Source: Tannerella serpentiformis (lineage in GTDB: Bacteria > Bacteroidota > Bacteroidia > Bacteroidales > Tannerellaceae). Taken from it: a stretch of DNA of 64,000 bases. The position numbers were made by a program, and so were the translations under genes. The notes beneath the pieces were generated by a model that was not told where the DNA came from, did no database searches, and saw nothing but the letters and a program-made list of their open reading frames with translations. Below are positions 35,175 to 44,111 of this stretch, in pieces (within the stretch, counting starts at the first letter, position 1; each line of letters begins with the position of its first letter). Where the stretch lies: the NCBI RefSeq assembly GCF_003033925.1, contig NZ_CP028365.1, positions 1,550,001-1,614,000 on the forward strand, in the 5' to 3' direction.

Positions 35175-36740
35175 ATGCTCACCACCCTCCTACGTCCTTT
35201 GTTTTTACGCCGTGCGCGCGTCATTGAGACTTACGCCACGGAGGCCCACGCCATCCAGCGCCGGCAACTCGGCCAATTGATTCGCACCGCCCGACAGACG
35301 GAATGGGGCCATGTGCACTGTTTCGACCGTATGCCCGTCGAGTCGGACGCTTACGAGGCCTTCCGACGGGCGGTCCCCGTCAGCGCCTACGAGGATTTGC
35401 AACCCTACATCCGACGCATGATCGACGGCCAGCGCAACGTGCTCTGGCCCGGAGCCACGCGATGGTTCGCACAGAGCAGCGGCACGACCGACGCACGCAG
35501 CAAATACATCCCCGTCACCCCAGACATCCTCCGCCGGGCACACTACGCCGGCGGATTTGACACCGTCGCCCTCTACCTCCGCAACAACCCCCGCTCCCGC
35601 TTTTTCGACAGAAAAGGACTCATCCTTGGCGGCAGCCATAGCCCTTCGCCCCTCAACGCCCGCGCACATTGCGGCGACCTCTCCGCCGTACTGCTCCAAA
35701 ATCTCAACCCGCTCGTCAACCTGATTCGCGTACCCTCGCGCCGCATTATCCTCATGGACGAGTGGGAGGCCAAGATCCGCGCCATTGTTCGGAGCACGCG
35801 CAAGGCCCACGTGGGCAGCCTCTCCGGCATACCCTCCTGGATGCTCGTCCTGATCGAAGCCGTCATCCGTGACGCTGGCGCGCAGACCCTCCTCGAGGTC
35901 TGGCCTGACCTCGAAGTCTTCTTCCACGGCGGCGTCGGCTTCGAGCCTTACCGCAACCGTTACGCCCGCCTCATCCCCTCGTCCGACATGCGTTACATGG
36001 AGACCTACAACGCCTCCGAGGGCTTCTTCGGACTCCAGTCCGAGCCCACCGACCGCAGCCTCCTGCTCATGCTCGACTATGGCATCTTCTACGAGTGCAT
36101 CCCCATCACCGCCCTGCCCACCGATGGCAGTCCCATCCCGCCGGATGCCGTCCTGCCGCTCGAAGAGGTGCGCACGGGCGAGAACTATGCCCTCGTCATC
36201 ACCACCGCCGGCGGCCTCTGGCGCTACCTCATCGGCGACACCATCCGCTTCACCTCCCTCCGCCCGTATAAGTTTCTCATCACCGGTCGCACGAAGCATT
36301 TCATCAACGCATTCGGCGAAGAGCTCATGGTCGATAACGCCGAACGCGCCATCCGTCAGGCCTCGGAGGTCACCTCTGCCACCGTCCGCGCCTATACCGC
36401 CGCGCCGCTTTACCTCCTCACCGACCGCGCCAAGGGTCGCCACCGTTGGCTCATCGAGTTCGACACCCCGCCCACATCGCTCGACGTCTTTGCGGCCTCG
36501 CTCGACACCGCCCTCCAAGCCCTCAACTCCGACTACGCCGCCAAGCGCTACAAAGAGATCTCCCTCCAGCCGCCCGAGATCATCCCCGCCCGCCCGGGCC
36601 TCTTCTTCGACTGGCTCCGCAGCCACGGCAAGCTCGGCGGCCAACACAAAGTCCCCCCCTTGAGCAATACATCTGATTTAATGGATGAGCTGCTGGCGAT
36701 GAATAGGACGAAAGCGACAGTGTCGCCAGCGTTCCCATAG
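35175..36740 (+). CDS. GH3 auxin-responsive-promoter family protein
   Basis: A 521-residue member of the GH3 family, an adenylate-forming fold known from plant acyl-amido synthetases and common but unstudied in Bacteroidota. Typical parts are WFAQSSGTTDARSKYIPVT (the ATP-binding SSGTT motif), GSLSGIPSWML, YMETYNASEGFFG, and the C-terminal RPYKFLITGRTKHFINAFGEELMVDNAERAI. The last ten residues (TKATVSPAFP) are encoded by the first unit of array A8, so the repeat has entered the end of the reading frame. It probably makes an acyl-adenylate; the substrate is unknown. Confidence 0.9.
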   Translation: MLTTLLRPLFLRRARVIETYATEAHAIQRRQLGQLIRTARQTEWGHVHCFDRMPVESDAYEAFRRAVPVSAYEDLQPYIRRMIDGQRNVLWPGATRWFAQSSGTTDARSKYIPVTPDILRRAHYAGGFDTVALYLRNNPRSRFFDRKGLILGGSHSPSPLNARAHCGDLSAVLLQNLNPLVNLIRVPSRRIILMDEWEAKIRAIVRSTRKAHVGSLSGIPSWMLVLIEAVIRDAGAQTLLEVWPDLEVFFHGGVGFEPYRNRYARLIPSSDMRYMETYNASEGFFGLQSEPTDRSLLLMLDYGIFYECIPITALPTDGSPIPPDAVLPLEEVRTGENYALVITTAGGLWRYLIGDTIRFTSLRPYKFLITGRTKHFINAFGEELMVDNAERAIRQASEVTSATVRAYTAAPLYLLTDRAKGRHRWLIEFDTPPTSLDVFAASLDTALQALNSDYAAKRYKEISLQPPEIIPARPGLFFDWLRSHGKLGGQHKVPPLSNTSDLMDELLAMNRTKATVSPAFP

Positions 36741-37174
36741 ACCATGATAGTCGCGGCGACAGTGTCGCCAGCGTTCCCATAGACCATGATGGCCTCGGCG
36801 ACAGTGTTGCCAGCGTTCCCATCGACCATGATAGCCTCGGCGACAGTGTCGCCAGCGTTCTCATAGACCATGATGGCCCCGGCGACAGTGTCGCCAGCGT
36901 TCTCATCGACCATGATAGCTCCGGCGACAGTGTCGCCAGCATTCCCATCGACCATGATAGCCTCGGCGACAGTGTCGCCAGCGTTCCCATCGACCATGAT
37001 AGCCCCGGCGACAGTGTCGCCAGCGTTCCCATCGACCATGATAGCCCCGGCGACAGTGTCGCCAGCGTTCCCATCGACTATGATAGCCCCGGCGACAGTG
37101 TCGCCAGCGTTCCCATCGACCATGATAGCCCCGGCGACAGTGTCGCCAGCGTTCCCATAGGCCATGATGGCCCC
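36713..37174. repeat. Array A8: 42-bp periodic array, 11 units
   Basis: The palindrome GGCGACAGTGTCGCC starts at 36713 (first base changed), 36755, 36797 and on to 37133, always 42 bp apart, with AGCGTTCCCATCGACCATGA between. The first unit lies inside the 3' end of the GH3 gene. The 14-residue repeat that the minus strand could encode is a side effect of 42 being a multiple of three. Confidence 0.95.
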
Positions 37175-37470
37175 GGCAGAATGTCTGCCGGCGTACTCAT
37201 GGGGTGTGATGGTCGCGGCAGAATGTCTGCCGACGTACTCATGGGGTGTGATAGTCGTGGCAGAATGTCTGCCGACGCACTCATGGGGTGTGATAGTCGC
37301 GGCAGAATGTCTGCCGACGCACTCATGGGGTATGATAGTCGCGGCAGAATGTCTGCCGACGCACTCATGGGGTGTGATGGTCTCGGCAGAATGTCTGCCG
37401 ACGTGCTCATGGGGTGTGATGGTCGCGGCAGAATGTCTGCCGGCATGCTCATGGGGCATAATAACCCCGC
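37175..37470. repeat. Array A9: 42-bp array in phase with A8 but with another palindrome, 7 units
   Basis: At 37175 the palindrome changes to GGCAGAATGTCTGCC, with GACGTACTCATGGGGTGTGATGG between. Starts are at 37175, 37217, 37259, 37301, 37343, 37385 and 37427: exactly 42 bp from the last A8 unit and from each other. A GCGCTA/TAGCGC hairpin follows near 37475-37490. Confidence 0.95.
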
Positions 37471-37509
37471 TATTGCGCTACCCATAGCGCTCCGATACGC
37501 GGCTCTGCC

Positions 37510-37517
37510 TACTTTTG
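37510..37517 (+). promoter_or_regulatory. Promoter -7 box for the thioesterase-dprA genes
   Basis: TACTTTTG, 20 bases before the ATG; no clear -33 box. Confidence 0.5.
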
Positions 37518-37536
37518 GTCTGTCAAACAAAACCCT

Positions 37537-37932
37537 ATGAGTACATATCGATTTGAACTGGAGATGAAGGTGCGCGATTATGAATGCGACCTGCAAGGCG
37601 TGGTGAACAACGCCAACTATCAACATTATATGGAGCATACGCGCCATGAATTCTTAGAATCGCTGGGGGAGAACTTCGGCCGACTGCATGATCGCGGCGT
37701 GGATGTGTTTGTCTCGCGGGTAGACATCCGCTACCGCCATGCGCTGCGTAGTGGCGACCGCTTTCGGTCGTGCATGAACCTGCGGCGCGAGGGCGTGAAG
37801 CTGATCTTTCTGCAAGATCTCTATCGGCTGCCCGACGGTGTGCATGTCGTTTCGGGGCGTGTGGAGACTGTGGCCGTCGAGGGTGGACAGCTGACGCGCG
37901 GTGAGTATTTCGATCAGCTGCTTAAAGATTAA
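37537..37932 (+). CDS. Acyl-CoA thioesterase, hotdog fold (YbgC/4-HBT family)
   Basis: A 131-residue hotdog-fold thioesterase. The conserved N-terminus VRDYECDLQGVVNNANYQHYMEHTRHEFLESLG holds the catalytic Asp (in the D-x-x-G-V-V-N-N block) and is followed by SRVDIRYRHALRSGDRF. Relatives hydrolyse acyl-CoA or acyl-ACP thioesters. It lies 23 bases before dprA on the same strand, so the two are likely co-transcribed. Confidence 0.92.
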   Translation: MSTYRFELEMKVRDYECDLQGVVNNANYQHYMEHTRHEFLESLGENFGRLHDRGVDVFVSRVDIRYRHALRSGDRFRSCMNLRREGVKLIFLQDLYRLPDGVHVVSGRVETVAVEGGQLTRGEYFDQLLKD

Positions 37933-37955
37933 TCGAAGGAAGGAGACCGTATCAC

Positions 37956-39098
37956 ATGGACAACGAACGCATCGCTTTAATCGCACTGAAGAGAATCTAT
38001 GGCGTGGGCGACATGTCCCTCCGCTGGCTGCAAAAGCATTTCGGTTCGGCTGAGGCTGCCCTCGGCGCCACGGTTCCGCAACTGGCCGAAGTGGAGGGCG
38101 TGGGACGTGAGATGGCCGAGCGCATCGTGGCCGAACGCGACGAGGCCCTGCGGCGTGCGGAGCAGGAAGTGCGCTTTGCCACGGATCATGCCATCCGTAT
38201 CTATACCCTCGCAGACAGCGACTACCCCAACCGACTGCGTGCCTGCCTGGACGCACCGCCGGTGATTTATTATCGTGGCACGGCCGACCTCAACGTTGCG
38301 CGTATCGTCAGCATCGTGGGTACGCGTCGCTGCTCGGACTATGGCACCAACCTGGCCACCCGAATCGTTGAGGAGCTGGCGGCTACAGACGCCTCGATCG
38401 TCATCGTCAGCGGACTGGCCTATGGCATTGACGTCTGTGCCCATCGTGCCGCGCTCCGTACGGGGCTGCCCACGGTCGGGGTGTTGGCGCATGGGCTGGA
38501 TCGGATCTATCCAGCGACTCACCGTGCCACAGCGGCAGACATGACCTTGCGCGGTGGCCTGCTGACGGACTATCCCTCGGGGACGAACCCCGTGCCCGAA
38601 AACTTCCTCAGGCGTAACCGACTGATTGCCGCCCTGGCCGATGCGACGGTCATCATCGAGTCGCCCGTCCGGAGCGGCGCCCTCTCGACGGCGGCTTATG
38701 CCCAAGGCTATCAGCGACGGGTCTTTGCCTGTCCGGGGCGTGTGACGGACGAACTTTCATTGGGCTGTCTGCACCTCATCGCCGAACGGCGTGCGCGGCT
38801 GATCTCCTCGCCGGCCGATCTCTGTGAGATGATGGGGTGGGCGCCGTCGGAGAAGCGCGTGAAAGCAACGAGTAGCGCCTCGGCTCCGTCCACCTCACAG
38901 CGTCCATCGACGGCCGAGCCTCCCCTGCCGGACAATGCCGTGACGCGTGTGCTCCGCGCCAAGGGGCCGACGCAGATCAACGACCTGGCACGCCTCACGG
39001 ACCTCTCCGTGCGGGAGGTGATGGCCATCCTCTTCGATCTGGAGATGGACGGCCTCGTGGCCACCCTGCCCGGTGGGATGTATAAACTCGTCAGGTAG
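37956..39098 (+). CDS. dprA: DNA-processing protein DprA
   Basis: A 380-residue protein that loads RecA on incoming single-stranded DNA during natural transformation. An N-terminal helix-hairpin-helix-like part precedes the Rossmann-like DprA core: VSIVGTRRCSDYG, VSGLAYGIDVCAHRAAL, LRRNRLIAALADATVIIESPVRSGALSTAAYAQ. A C-terminal winged helix (PTQINDLARLTDLSVREVMAILFDLEMDGLVATLPGGMY) completes the long form. All parts are intact, so natural transformation is possible in this organism. Confidence 0.96.
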   Translation: MDNERIALIALKRIYGVGDMSLRWLQKHFGSAEAALGATVPQLAEVEGVGREMAERIVAERDEALRRAEQEVRFATDHAIRIYTLADSDYPNRLRACLDAPPVIYYRGTADLNVARIVSIVGTRRCSDYGTNLATRIVEELAATDASIVIVSGLAYGIDVCAHRAALRTGLPTVGVLAHGLDRIYPATHRATAADMTLRGGLLTDYPSGTNPVPENFLRRNRLIAALADATVIIESPVRSGALSTAAYAQGYQRRVFACPGRVTDELSLGCLHLIAERRARLISSPADLCEMMGWAPSEKRVKATSSASAPSTSQRPSTAEPPLPDNAVTRVLRAKGPTQINDLARLTDLSVREVMAILFDLEMDGLVATLPGGMYKLVR

Positions 39099-39145
39099 TT
39101 TTGCAGCCGCGCCTTTAGGGGCGCATAACTACGCTATCCATAGAT

Positions 39146-40828
39146 ATGAAGACCCTCTTGCAAATACTCAAGGAAAGGAAGTTGCAGCTCTTCTTCCTCC
39201 TCTACGTACTCATGCCTGTGCCTGTGCTGAGTCTATTGGCACAGAACCTCTCGCTCAGTGCCGTAGCCGTGGGCATTGGCCTCAGCTTGCTGCTGCTCTG
39301 CGTCGTCTTTTTGCTTGCCTCGTTTATGACCACCCGGGGGCTGAAGATCTTCTACTCCCTGCTGTTGGCCGTGACGATCATCCCCGGCACCATCCTCATT
39401 GGCTACCTCTTCATCGGCCATGTGCTCCTTTCGGGCGGCACCATCACGTCGATCTTCGAGACCAACACCGACGAGGCCTCGGAGTTTATCGCCTACCTCA
39501 ATCCCTGGCTCGTGACGGCCGTCACGCTCTTCGTGCTCACGCCGATCGTGATGATCTGTCGCATGAAGCAGCCGGAGCGCTTCTTCCGCATCCGCCGCCA
39601 CAAGTACGCCTTCTTCGCCTTGGTGTTCGTGGCCCTGCTCTTCGTCACCGTCCGGCCCGTGGCGCAACGGATCTACTTCGTGGACTTCTATCGTGTCTTT
39701 GCCCACTATAAGATCGGTCGCTTCCGTGAGGAGCGCGCCCTAGCCCGTCGGCATACGCTGCCGTTCGAGGTGCGTACGCAACCGGACAAGACGCCGCGGC
39801 TCGTGGTGCTCGTCATCGGTGAATCGCATGCCCGACGTCACATGTCGCTCTACGGTTATCCTCGCGACACGAACCCGTTGCTCTCCGCCCGACGCGGTGA
39901 GCTCTCGGTCTATACCGATGTAGTCTCGCCACAGGTGCACACCATCCCCGTGCTCCGCGCCGCGCTCACCTTCGCCGACTGGGACCACCCCGAACGCCTC
40001 ACCACCTACCCCTCGCTCATCGAGCTCTTCAACCGTGCCGGATTCGAGACGTACGTCATCAGCAATCAGCCCCTGCTCGACGGCTCGTCCAGCTACGACG
40101 CCTTCCTGAAGCTGGCCGACCACACCGTCGACCTCTCCGCCCGCAAGGCCCCCGACGGCATCCTCCTGCCGCCCTTCGAGCAAGCCCTGACCGCCCCCAG
40201 CGATCGTCCGAAACTGATCGTGCTACACCTCATGGGCTGTCACATCGGGTATAAATACCGCTACCCCGCCGACTTCGACTTCTTCACGCGCCTCAACGAC
40301 ACGCTGCCCAACGCCCAGCCTGACCTCACACCCGAGGCCCGCACCACCGTCGACGAGTACGACAATTCCGTCCGCTACAACGACTACCTCCTCTCCACAC
40401 TCATCGCCCGCATCGAGCGTGAGCACACACCCGCCGCCCTGATCTACTTCTCCGACCACGGCGAGGAGGTGAACGAGTTCCGCCCCTTCAACGGGCATGC
40501 GTACGAGAAGGTCACGTCCTACATGTGCGAGGTGCCCTTCCTCGTCTGGCTCTCGCCCGACTTTAGGCGTATGCGGCCCGACCTGCGATTCGACCTCACG
40601 CGCCCCTATTCCACCGTCGATCTGCCCTACACGATGGCCAATCTCGCCGCGCTCCGTTTCCAAGGCTATGACGACACACGCAGTCTGCTCTCTCCGCACT
40701 TCCGTCCCCGCCCGCGCCGAGTGGGTGAATTGCCCTACGAGACGGTGCTCGACATGACCCGTAAGGCTAAGGAGCGCCAGCGTGCCCCTTCCTTCTTCGG
40801 CTCCCTCACGCGCCGACTCGCGGAATGA
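39146..40828 (+). CDS. Phosphoethanolamine transferase-like inner-membrane enzyme (sulfatase fold)
   Basis: A 560-residue protein of the EptA/CptA type. Five membrane helices fill the first 200 residues, then a periplasmic alkaline-phosphatase/sulfatase-like domain. The metal and nucleophile regions are VIGESHARRHMSLYGYPRDTNP, the SPQVHTIPVLRAALTF segment with the probable nucleophile threonine, and YFSDHGEEV near the C-terminus. Relatives move phosphoethanolamine from phosphatidylethanolamine to lipid A or LPS core, changing surface charge and polymyxin resistance. The acceptor here is not known. Confidence 0.9.
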   Translation: MKTLLQILKERKLQLFFLLYVLMPVPVLSLLAQNLSLSAVAVGIGLSLLLLCVVFLLASFMTTRGLKIFYSLLLAVTIIPGTILIGYLFIGHVLLSGGTITSIFETNTDEASEFIAYLNPWLVTAVTLFVLTPIVMICRMKQPERFFRIRRHKYAFFALVFVALLFVTVRPVAQRIYFVDFYRVFAHYKIGRFREERALARRHTLPFEVRTQPDKTPRLVVLVIGESHARRHMSLYGYPRDTNPLLSARRGELSVYTDVVSPQVHTIPVLRAALTFADWDHPERLTTYPSLIELFNRAGFETYVISNQPLLDGSSSYDAFLKLADHTVDLSARKAPDGILLPPFEQALTAPSDRPKLIVLHLMGCHIGYKYRYPADFDFFTRLNDTLPNAQPDLTPEARTTVDEYDNSVRYNDYLLSTLIARIEREHTPAALIYFSDHGEEVNEFRPFNGHAYEKVTSYMCEVPFLVWLSPDFRRMRPDLRFDLTRPYSTVDLPYTMANLAALRFQGYDDTRSLLSPHFRPRPRRVGELPYETVLDMTRKAKERQRAPSFFGSLTRRLAE

Positions 40829-40838
40829 TCCTCTCCTA

Positions 40839-40846
40839 TCTTTGCA
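40839..40846 (+). promoter_or_regulatory. Promoter -7 box for the M48 protease gene
   Basis: TATCTTTG, 46 bases before the ATG; no -33 element recognised. Confidence 0.5.
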
Positions 40847-40892
40847 GCACAAATAATCAATGTATTACTCACTCAAATTAGACATTTGACCT

Positions 40893-41693
40893 ATGAAAAA
40901 AATGATCTTCTTCATGGCCTTAGCCATGACCCTGACCGCCGCTCAAGCGCAAATCAGAATCGGCGGAAAGAGCATCAACCTCGACAAAGCCACTCAGGCC
41001 GTCAGCAAGGTGGCCAAGGCCGTCACACTGAGCGATGCCGACATCTACAACCTCTGCCACGAGTCGGTCGAGTGGATGGACAAACACAACGAAGTGGCCA
41101 AGGACAACTCAGAGTATGCCAAGCGCCTGGCCCGCCTCACGAAGGGCTTCAAGGAGGTGAACGGCATGCCGCTCAACTTCAAGGTCTATCTCGTGACAGA
41201 CATCAACGCCTTCGCCTCGGGCGACGGCAGCGTCCGCGTCTTCAGCTCGCTGATGGACATCATGGACGACGACGAACTGATGGGCGTCATCGGCCATGAG
41301 CTCGGTCACGTAGCCAACACCGACGTCAAGGACGCCATGAAGCAGGCCTACATGACGGCCGGACTCATCGATGCCGCCAGCGCCGTCAGCAACACCGCCA
41401 ACAGGCTCTCCGACACGCAGCTCAACAAGCTCACCCAAGCCTTCCTCAGCGCCCAGTTCTCGCAGAAGCAAGAATCGGCCGCGGACGAGTACGGCATCAA
41501 GAAATGCGCCGAGCTTGGCTTCGACCCCTACGGTCTGGCTAACGGACTGCAGAAGTTGGCCGACCTCTCCGGTGGCGCCAAGCAGTCGGCGGTGCAAAAG
41601 ATGTTCTCCTCTCACCCGGACGATGGCAAACGTGTAGCCCGCGCCAAAGCTCTGGCCGAGAAGTACAGCAAAACGCAGTCAAAAAAGAAGTAA
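40893..41693 (+). CDS. M48 family zinc metalloprotease, secreted
   Basis: A 266-residue protein with a signal peptide (MIFFMALAMTLTAAQAQ). The HExxH zinc motif is HELGH at residues 135-139; the third ligand is the glutamate or aspartate of QESAADEYG near residue 195. It resembles the periplasmic LoiP/BepA-like proteases that remove misassembled outer-membrane proteins, but lacks a TPR domain. The C-terminal lysine-rich tail is not part of the fold. It has its own promoter box, and the promoter of the tRNA gene follows. Confidence 0.92.
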   Translation: MKKMIFFMALAMTLTAAQAQIRIGGKSINLDKATQAVSKVAKAVTLSDADIYNLCHESVEWMDKHNEVAKDNSEYAKRLARLTKGFKEVNGMPLNFKVYLVTDINAFASGDGSVRVFSSLMDIMDDDELMGVIGHELGHVANTDVKDAMKQAYMTAGLIDAASAVSNTANRLSDTQLNKLTQAFLSAQFSQKQESAADEYGIKKCAELGFDPYGLANGLQKLADLSGGAKQSAVQKMFSSHPDDGKRVARAKALAEKYSKTQSKKK

Positions 41694-41728
41694 CCCCCGC
41701 CCCGAATCTCCCGCCATCGCCCTCCGGC

Positions 41729-41759
41729 TTTCGTGATCTGAGAAATGCGCCTATATTTG
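41729..41759 (+). promoter_or_regulatory. Promoter of the tRNA-Leu gene
   Basis: TTTC (41729-41732), a 19-base spacer and TATATTTG (41752-41759). Confidence 0.75.
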
Positions 41760-41776
41760 CGGCGTCTTCCACGAAG

Positions 41777-41860
41777 GCCCAGATGGCGGAATCGGTAGAC
41801 GCGCTGGTCTCAAACACCAGTGGATTCACTTCCATCCCGGTTCGACCCCGGGTCTGGGTA
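41777..41860 (+). tRNA. tRNA-Leu(CAA)
   Basis: 84 bases. The acceptor arms are GCCCAGA and TCTGGGT with discriminator A; the D-loop GGCGGAATCGGTAGACGC is typical of leucine tRNA; the anticodon stem CTGGT/ACCAG encloses CTCAAAC with anticodon CAA, reading UUG. A variable arm of class II type and the T-arm CCCGG/TTCGACC/CCGGG follow. CC but not CCA is encoded after the discriminator. Its promoter and terminator are both present, so it is a single-gene unit. Confidence 0.95.
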
Positions 41861-41870
41861 CCGAAAAGCA

Positions 41871-41907
41871 AAGCCAAGGATTGATTGATTCAGTCCTTGG
41901 CTTTTTT
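41871..41907 (+). terminator. Rho-independent terminator after tRNA-Leu
   Basis: AAGCCAAGGA / TCCTTGGCTT perfect stem followed by a run of T. Confidence 0.92.
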
Positions 41908-41969
41908 GTTGGCCGATGCCAAACACGCGGCGCATTTCGGTGGTGCACGCTCCGTCGAATAGCCTCCTT

Positions 41970-42175
41970 TGATGCGTAAAGGTGGGGCAACCGACGGCGA
42001 TCAGCCTCATGCGTCTCGTAAAGGTGTGCGCAGCGATTGCGGAGAGCTAAACGCGTCTCGTAAAGGTGTGCGCGGCGATTGCGAAGAGCTAAACGCGTCG
42101 AGTTTGGGGATCCGCAGCGAAAAAGTCTTGCCAAACGCGTCAAGTTTAGGGAGGTGCCGAAAAAAAGAGTAGGTT
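41970..42175. repeat. Array A10: 42-bp periodic array
   Basis: GCGTCTCGTAAAGGTG at 42011 and 42053, then diverged forms at 42095 (GCGTCGAG) and 42137 (GCGTCAAG), all 42 bp apart. Units contain CGCAGCGATTGCG, a short inverted pair. It lies between the tRNA terminator and array A11. Confidence 0.85.
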
Positions 42176-42197
42176 GAATAGCTCTTTTTTGGAATGT

Positions 42198-42610
42198 AGA
42201 CGCCGTATAGATTCGCAAACAGCCTCTTTCTCCTAATTCATACGCCGTATAGGCTCATAAACAGAGGCTGTTTTGTATCTCATACGCGGTATGAATCCGC
42301 GAATAGAGTCTGTTTCTTTATGTATACGACGTAAGAGTCTGAAAATAGATGCTGTTTCTTATGCTCTACCTGAATAAGGCCCTCCGAAAGGCTCTGTTTG
42401 TGGGCCGATGCGACGCATGGAGTTGGAAACAGACTCTGTTTATATGCCTATACGGCGTATGAGATATGAAAAAGAGTCTGTTTCTGGAGCATTACGCCTT
42501 ATGAATAGCAAAACAGCGTCTGTTTGTAGAGCTATACGTGGTATAGATTAGCAAACAGACGCTGTTTCGGAGCCTATACGACGGCTGATATTCGAAACAC
42601 GATAAATTCA
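42198..42610. repeat. Array A11: 42-bp array with two palindromes per unit
   Basis: About ten units. Each has an ATACGCCGTAT-type palindrome (ATACGGCGTAT, ATACGACGTAA in others; starts at 42198, 42240, 42282 and 42324) and, 21 bp away centre to centre, an AAACAGAGGCTGTTT-type palindrome (also AAACAGACTCTGTTT, AAACAGCGTCTGTTT, AAACAGACGCTGTTT). One unit is 41 bp. It lies at the convergent ends of the tRNA and U32 genes. No gene is seen. Confidence 0.92.
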
Positions 42611-42666
42611 CCTACCCCATTTCGCTGCATATCCCCGAACGCGCCGCGGGAGGCTCATCGACGAGC

Positions 42667-43926
42667 TTAGGCAGGGCTAACGGGGACCATTTTATAGAGT
42701 CGATCGGAGGGACGAACCTTTTCCGCGGTGCGGATGGAGAATCGCTCGCCCTTCGAAGTGGTTTGCACGGGCTGGAGGTCGACTCGAATCTCGCGGATGG
42801 TCTCAAAGACGGCGCCGGTGGTGGGGCCCGTGATCACGACCTCGTCTCCGACGCTGAGCGAGCCGCTCTCCATCTCGAACTCGGCCACGCCGATGCCGCC
42901 GAAGTACTTCACGCCGCGGGCCACGTACTCCTTGCGGCGCGTGGCACTGGAGCCGTAGCGGTGGGTCCACTCGCCGAGGCGCTGGCCGAGGTAGTAGCCG
43001 TTCCAGAAGCCACGATTGAAGACGGTCGAGAGACGCTCGTCCCAGGCGGCAATGCGCGCCTCGTCGAAGGTGCCGTCGCAGCAGGCCGTGGCGGCCTCGG
43101 CGTAGCACTCCGTGACGGTGCGCACGTATTCCGGCCCCCGCGCGCGGCCCTCGATCTTGAAGACGCGCACGCCGGCGTCGATGAGTTTGTTGAGGAAATG
43201 GATCGTCTTGAGGTCTTTGGGCGACATGATGTAGGCGTTATCGACGTCCAGCTCGTGGTTCGTCTCGCGGTCGCGGACGGTGTAGCTGCGGCGGCAAATT
43301 TGGTTGCAGGCGCCGCGGTTGGCGGAGGCGTTCATCTCGTGCAGGCTGAGGTAGCATTTGCCGGAGACGGCCATGCAGAGGGCACCGTGGCAGAACATCT
43401 CGAGGCGTATCTGTTCACCCTTGGGCCCGCGGATGTCACGCTCGCGGATGGCCCGATGGATGGCGCTGACTTGATCCAGATTGAGCTCGCGGGCCAGGAC
43501 GGCCACGTCGGCAAAGCGGGCGTAGAAGGCCAGGGCTTCGACGTTGGCGATGTTGAGCTGGGTGGAGAGGTGAACCTCCTGACCGATGTCGGCGGCATAG
43601 CTCATGGCGGCCACGTCGGCAGCGATGATGGCCGAGACGCCGGCCTCGAGCGAGGCGTCGATGATGCGCCGCATGGTGTCCAGATCGGCGTCGTAGAGGA
43701 CGGTGTTGACGGTCAGGTAACTCTTCACGCCGTGGTCGGCACAGGTGGAGGCGATGCGTCGGAGGTCGTCCGTGGTGAAGTTGTTGGACGATCTTGCGCG
43801 CATGTTGAGCCCCTCGACGCCAAAGTAGACCGAGTCGGCTCCGCCCTGAATGGCGGCCATGAGCGACTCGTACGACCCGGCCGGTGCCATCACCTCCAGG
43901 TCGCTTCGCTGATATTCCTTATTCAT
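42667..43926 (-). CDS. U32 family peptidase / tRNA-hydroxylation-type protein
   Basis: A 419-residue U32 protein of the YegQ (TrhP)/YhbU type. The family signature with clustered cysteines is complete: LEMFCHGALCMAVSGKC, then NRGACNQICRRSY. The N-terminal LEVMAPAGSYESLMAAIQGGADSVYFGVEGLNMRA is characteristic. Some relatives take part in tRNA U34 hydroxylation together with Fe-S chemistry; others are called collagenases, a label I would not use. The start is the ATG at 43926; a longer frame upstream runs through the intergenic repeat. It is divergent from the flippase-like gene. Confidence 0.93.
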   Translation of the reverse strand: MNKEYQRSDLEVMAPAGSYESLMAAIQGGADSVYFGVEGLNMRARSSNNFTTDDLRRIASTCADHGVKSYLTVNTVLYDADLDTMRRIIDASLEAGVSAIIAADVAAMSYAADIGQEVHLSTQLNIANVEALAFYARFADVAVLARELNLDQVSAIHRAIRERDIRGPKGEQIRLEMFCHGALCMAVSGKCYLSLHEMNASANRGACNQICRRSYTVRDRETNHELDVDNAYIMSPKDLKTIHFLNKLIDAGVRVFKIEGRARGPEYVRTVTECYAEAATACCDGTFDEARIAAWDERLSTVFNRGFWNGYYLGQRLGEWTHRYGSSATRRKEYVARGVKYFGGIGVAEFEMESGSLSVGDEVVITGPTTGAVFETIREIRVDLQPVQTTSKGERFSIRTAEKVRPSDRLYKMVPVSPA

Positions 43927-44009
43927 GTTGATGATATTCCACGTAAAAATTTGGGGCCGCAAAGGTGCAGCGGGGTACGGGATAAAACCAAACCGCCCCG
44001 AATTGTCGA

Positions 44010-44058
44010 GGCCGGTAGCTGGCAAACTTCGCCGGCGGCCGCAGCCGCCCCGCCCCGT
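44010..44058. repeat. Dispersed GC-rich linker repeat, partial copy
   Basis: GGCCGGTAGCTGGCAAACTT then CGCCGGCGGCCGCAGCCGCC, the inverted form of the core at 28726-28745. It lies between divergent U32 and flippase-like genes. Confidence 0.65.
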
Positions 44059-44078
44059 CCCCACGCAGCAAAGGCGCC

Positions 44079-44086
44079 TATCTTTG
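44079..44086 (+). promoter_or_regulatory. Promoter -7 box for the flippase-like gene
   Basis: TATCTTTG, 25 bases before the ATG; the -33 region is a GC-rich repeat without TTTG. Confidence 0.5.
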
Positions 44087-44111
44087 CCGGCCAATCAAAC
44101 AGAACCCTATA

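Noticed and set aside
36548-37459. A 303-codon minus-strand frame of 14-residue repeats (GAIMVDGNAGDTVA)
   Set aside because: It is the 42-bp arrays A8/A9 read as protein. Because 42 is a multiple of three, several frames stay open. It also runs antisense into the GH3 gene.
42198-42610. CRISPR array
   Set aside because: Units are continuous tandem repeats without unique spacers, the palindromes vary, and no cas gene is in the window. The same holds for the other arrays.
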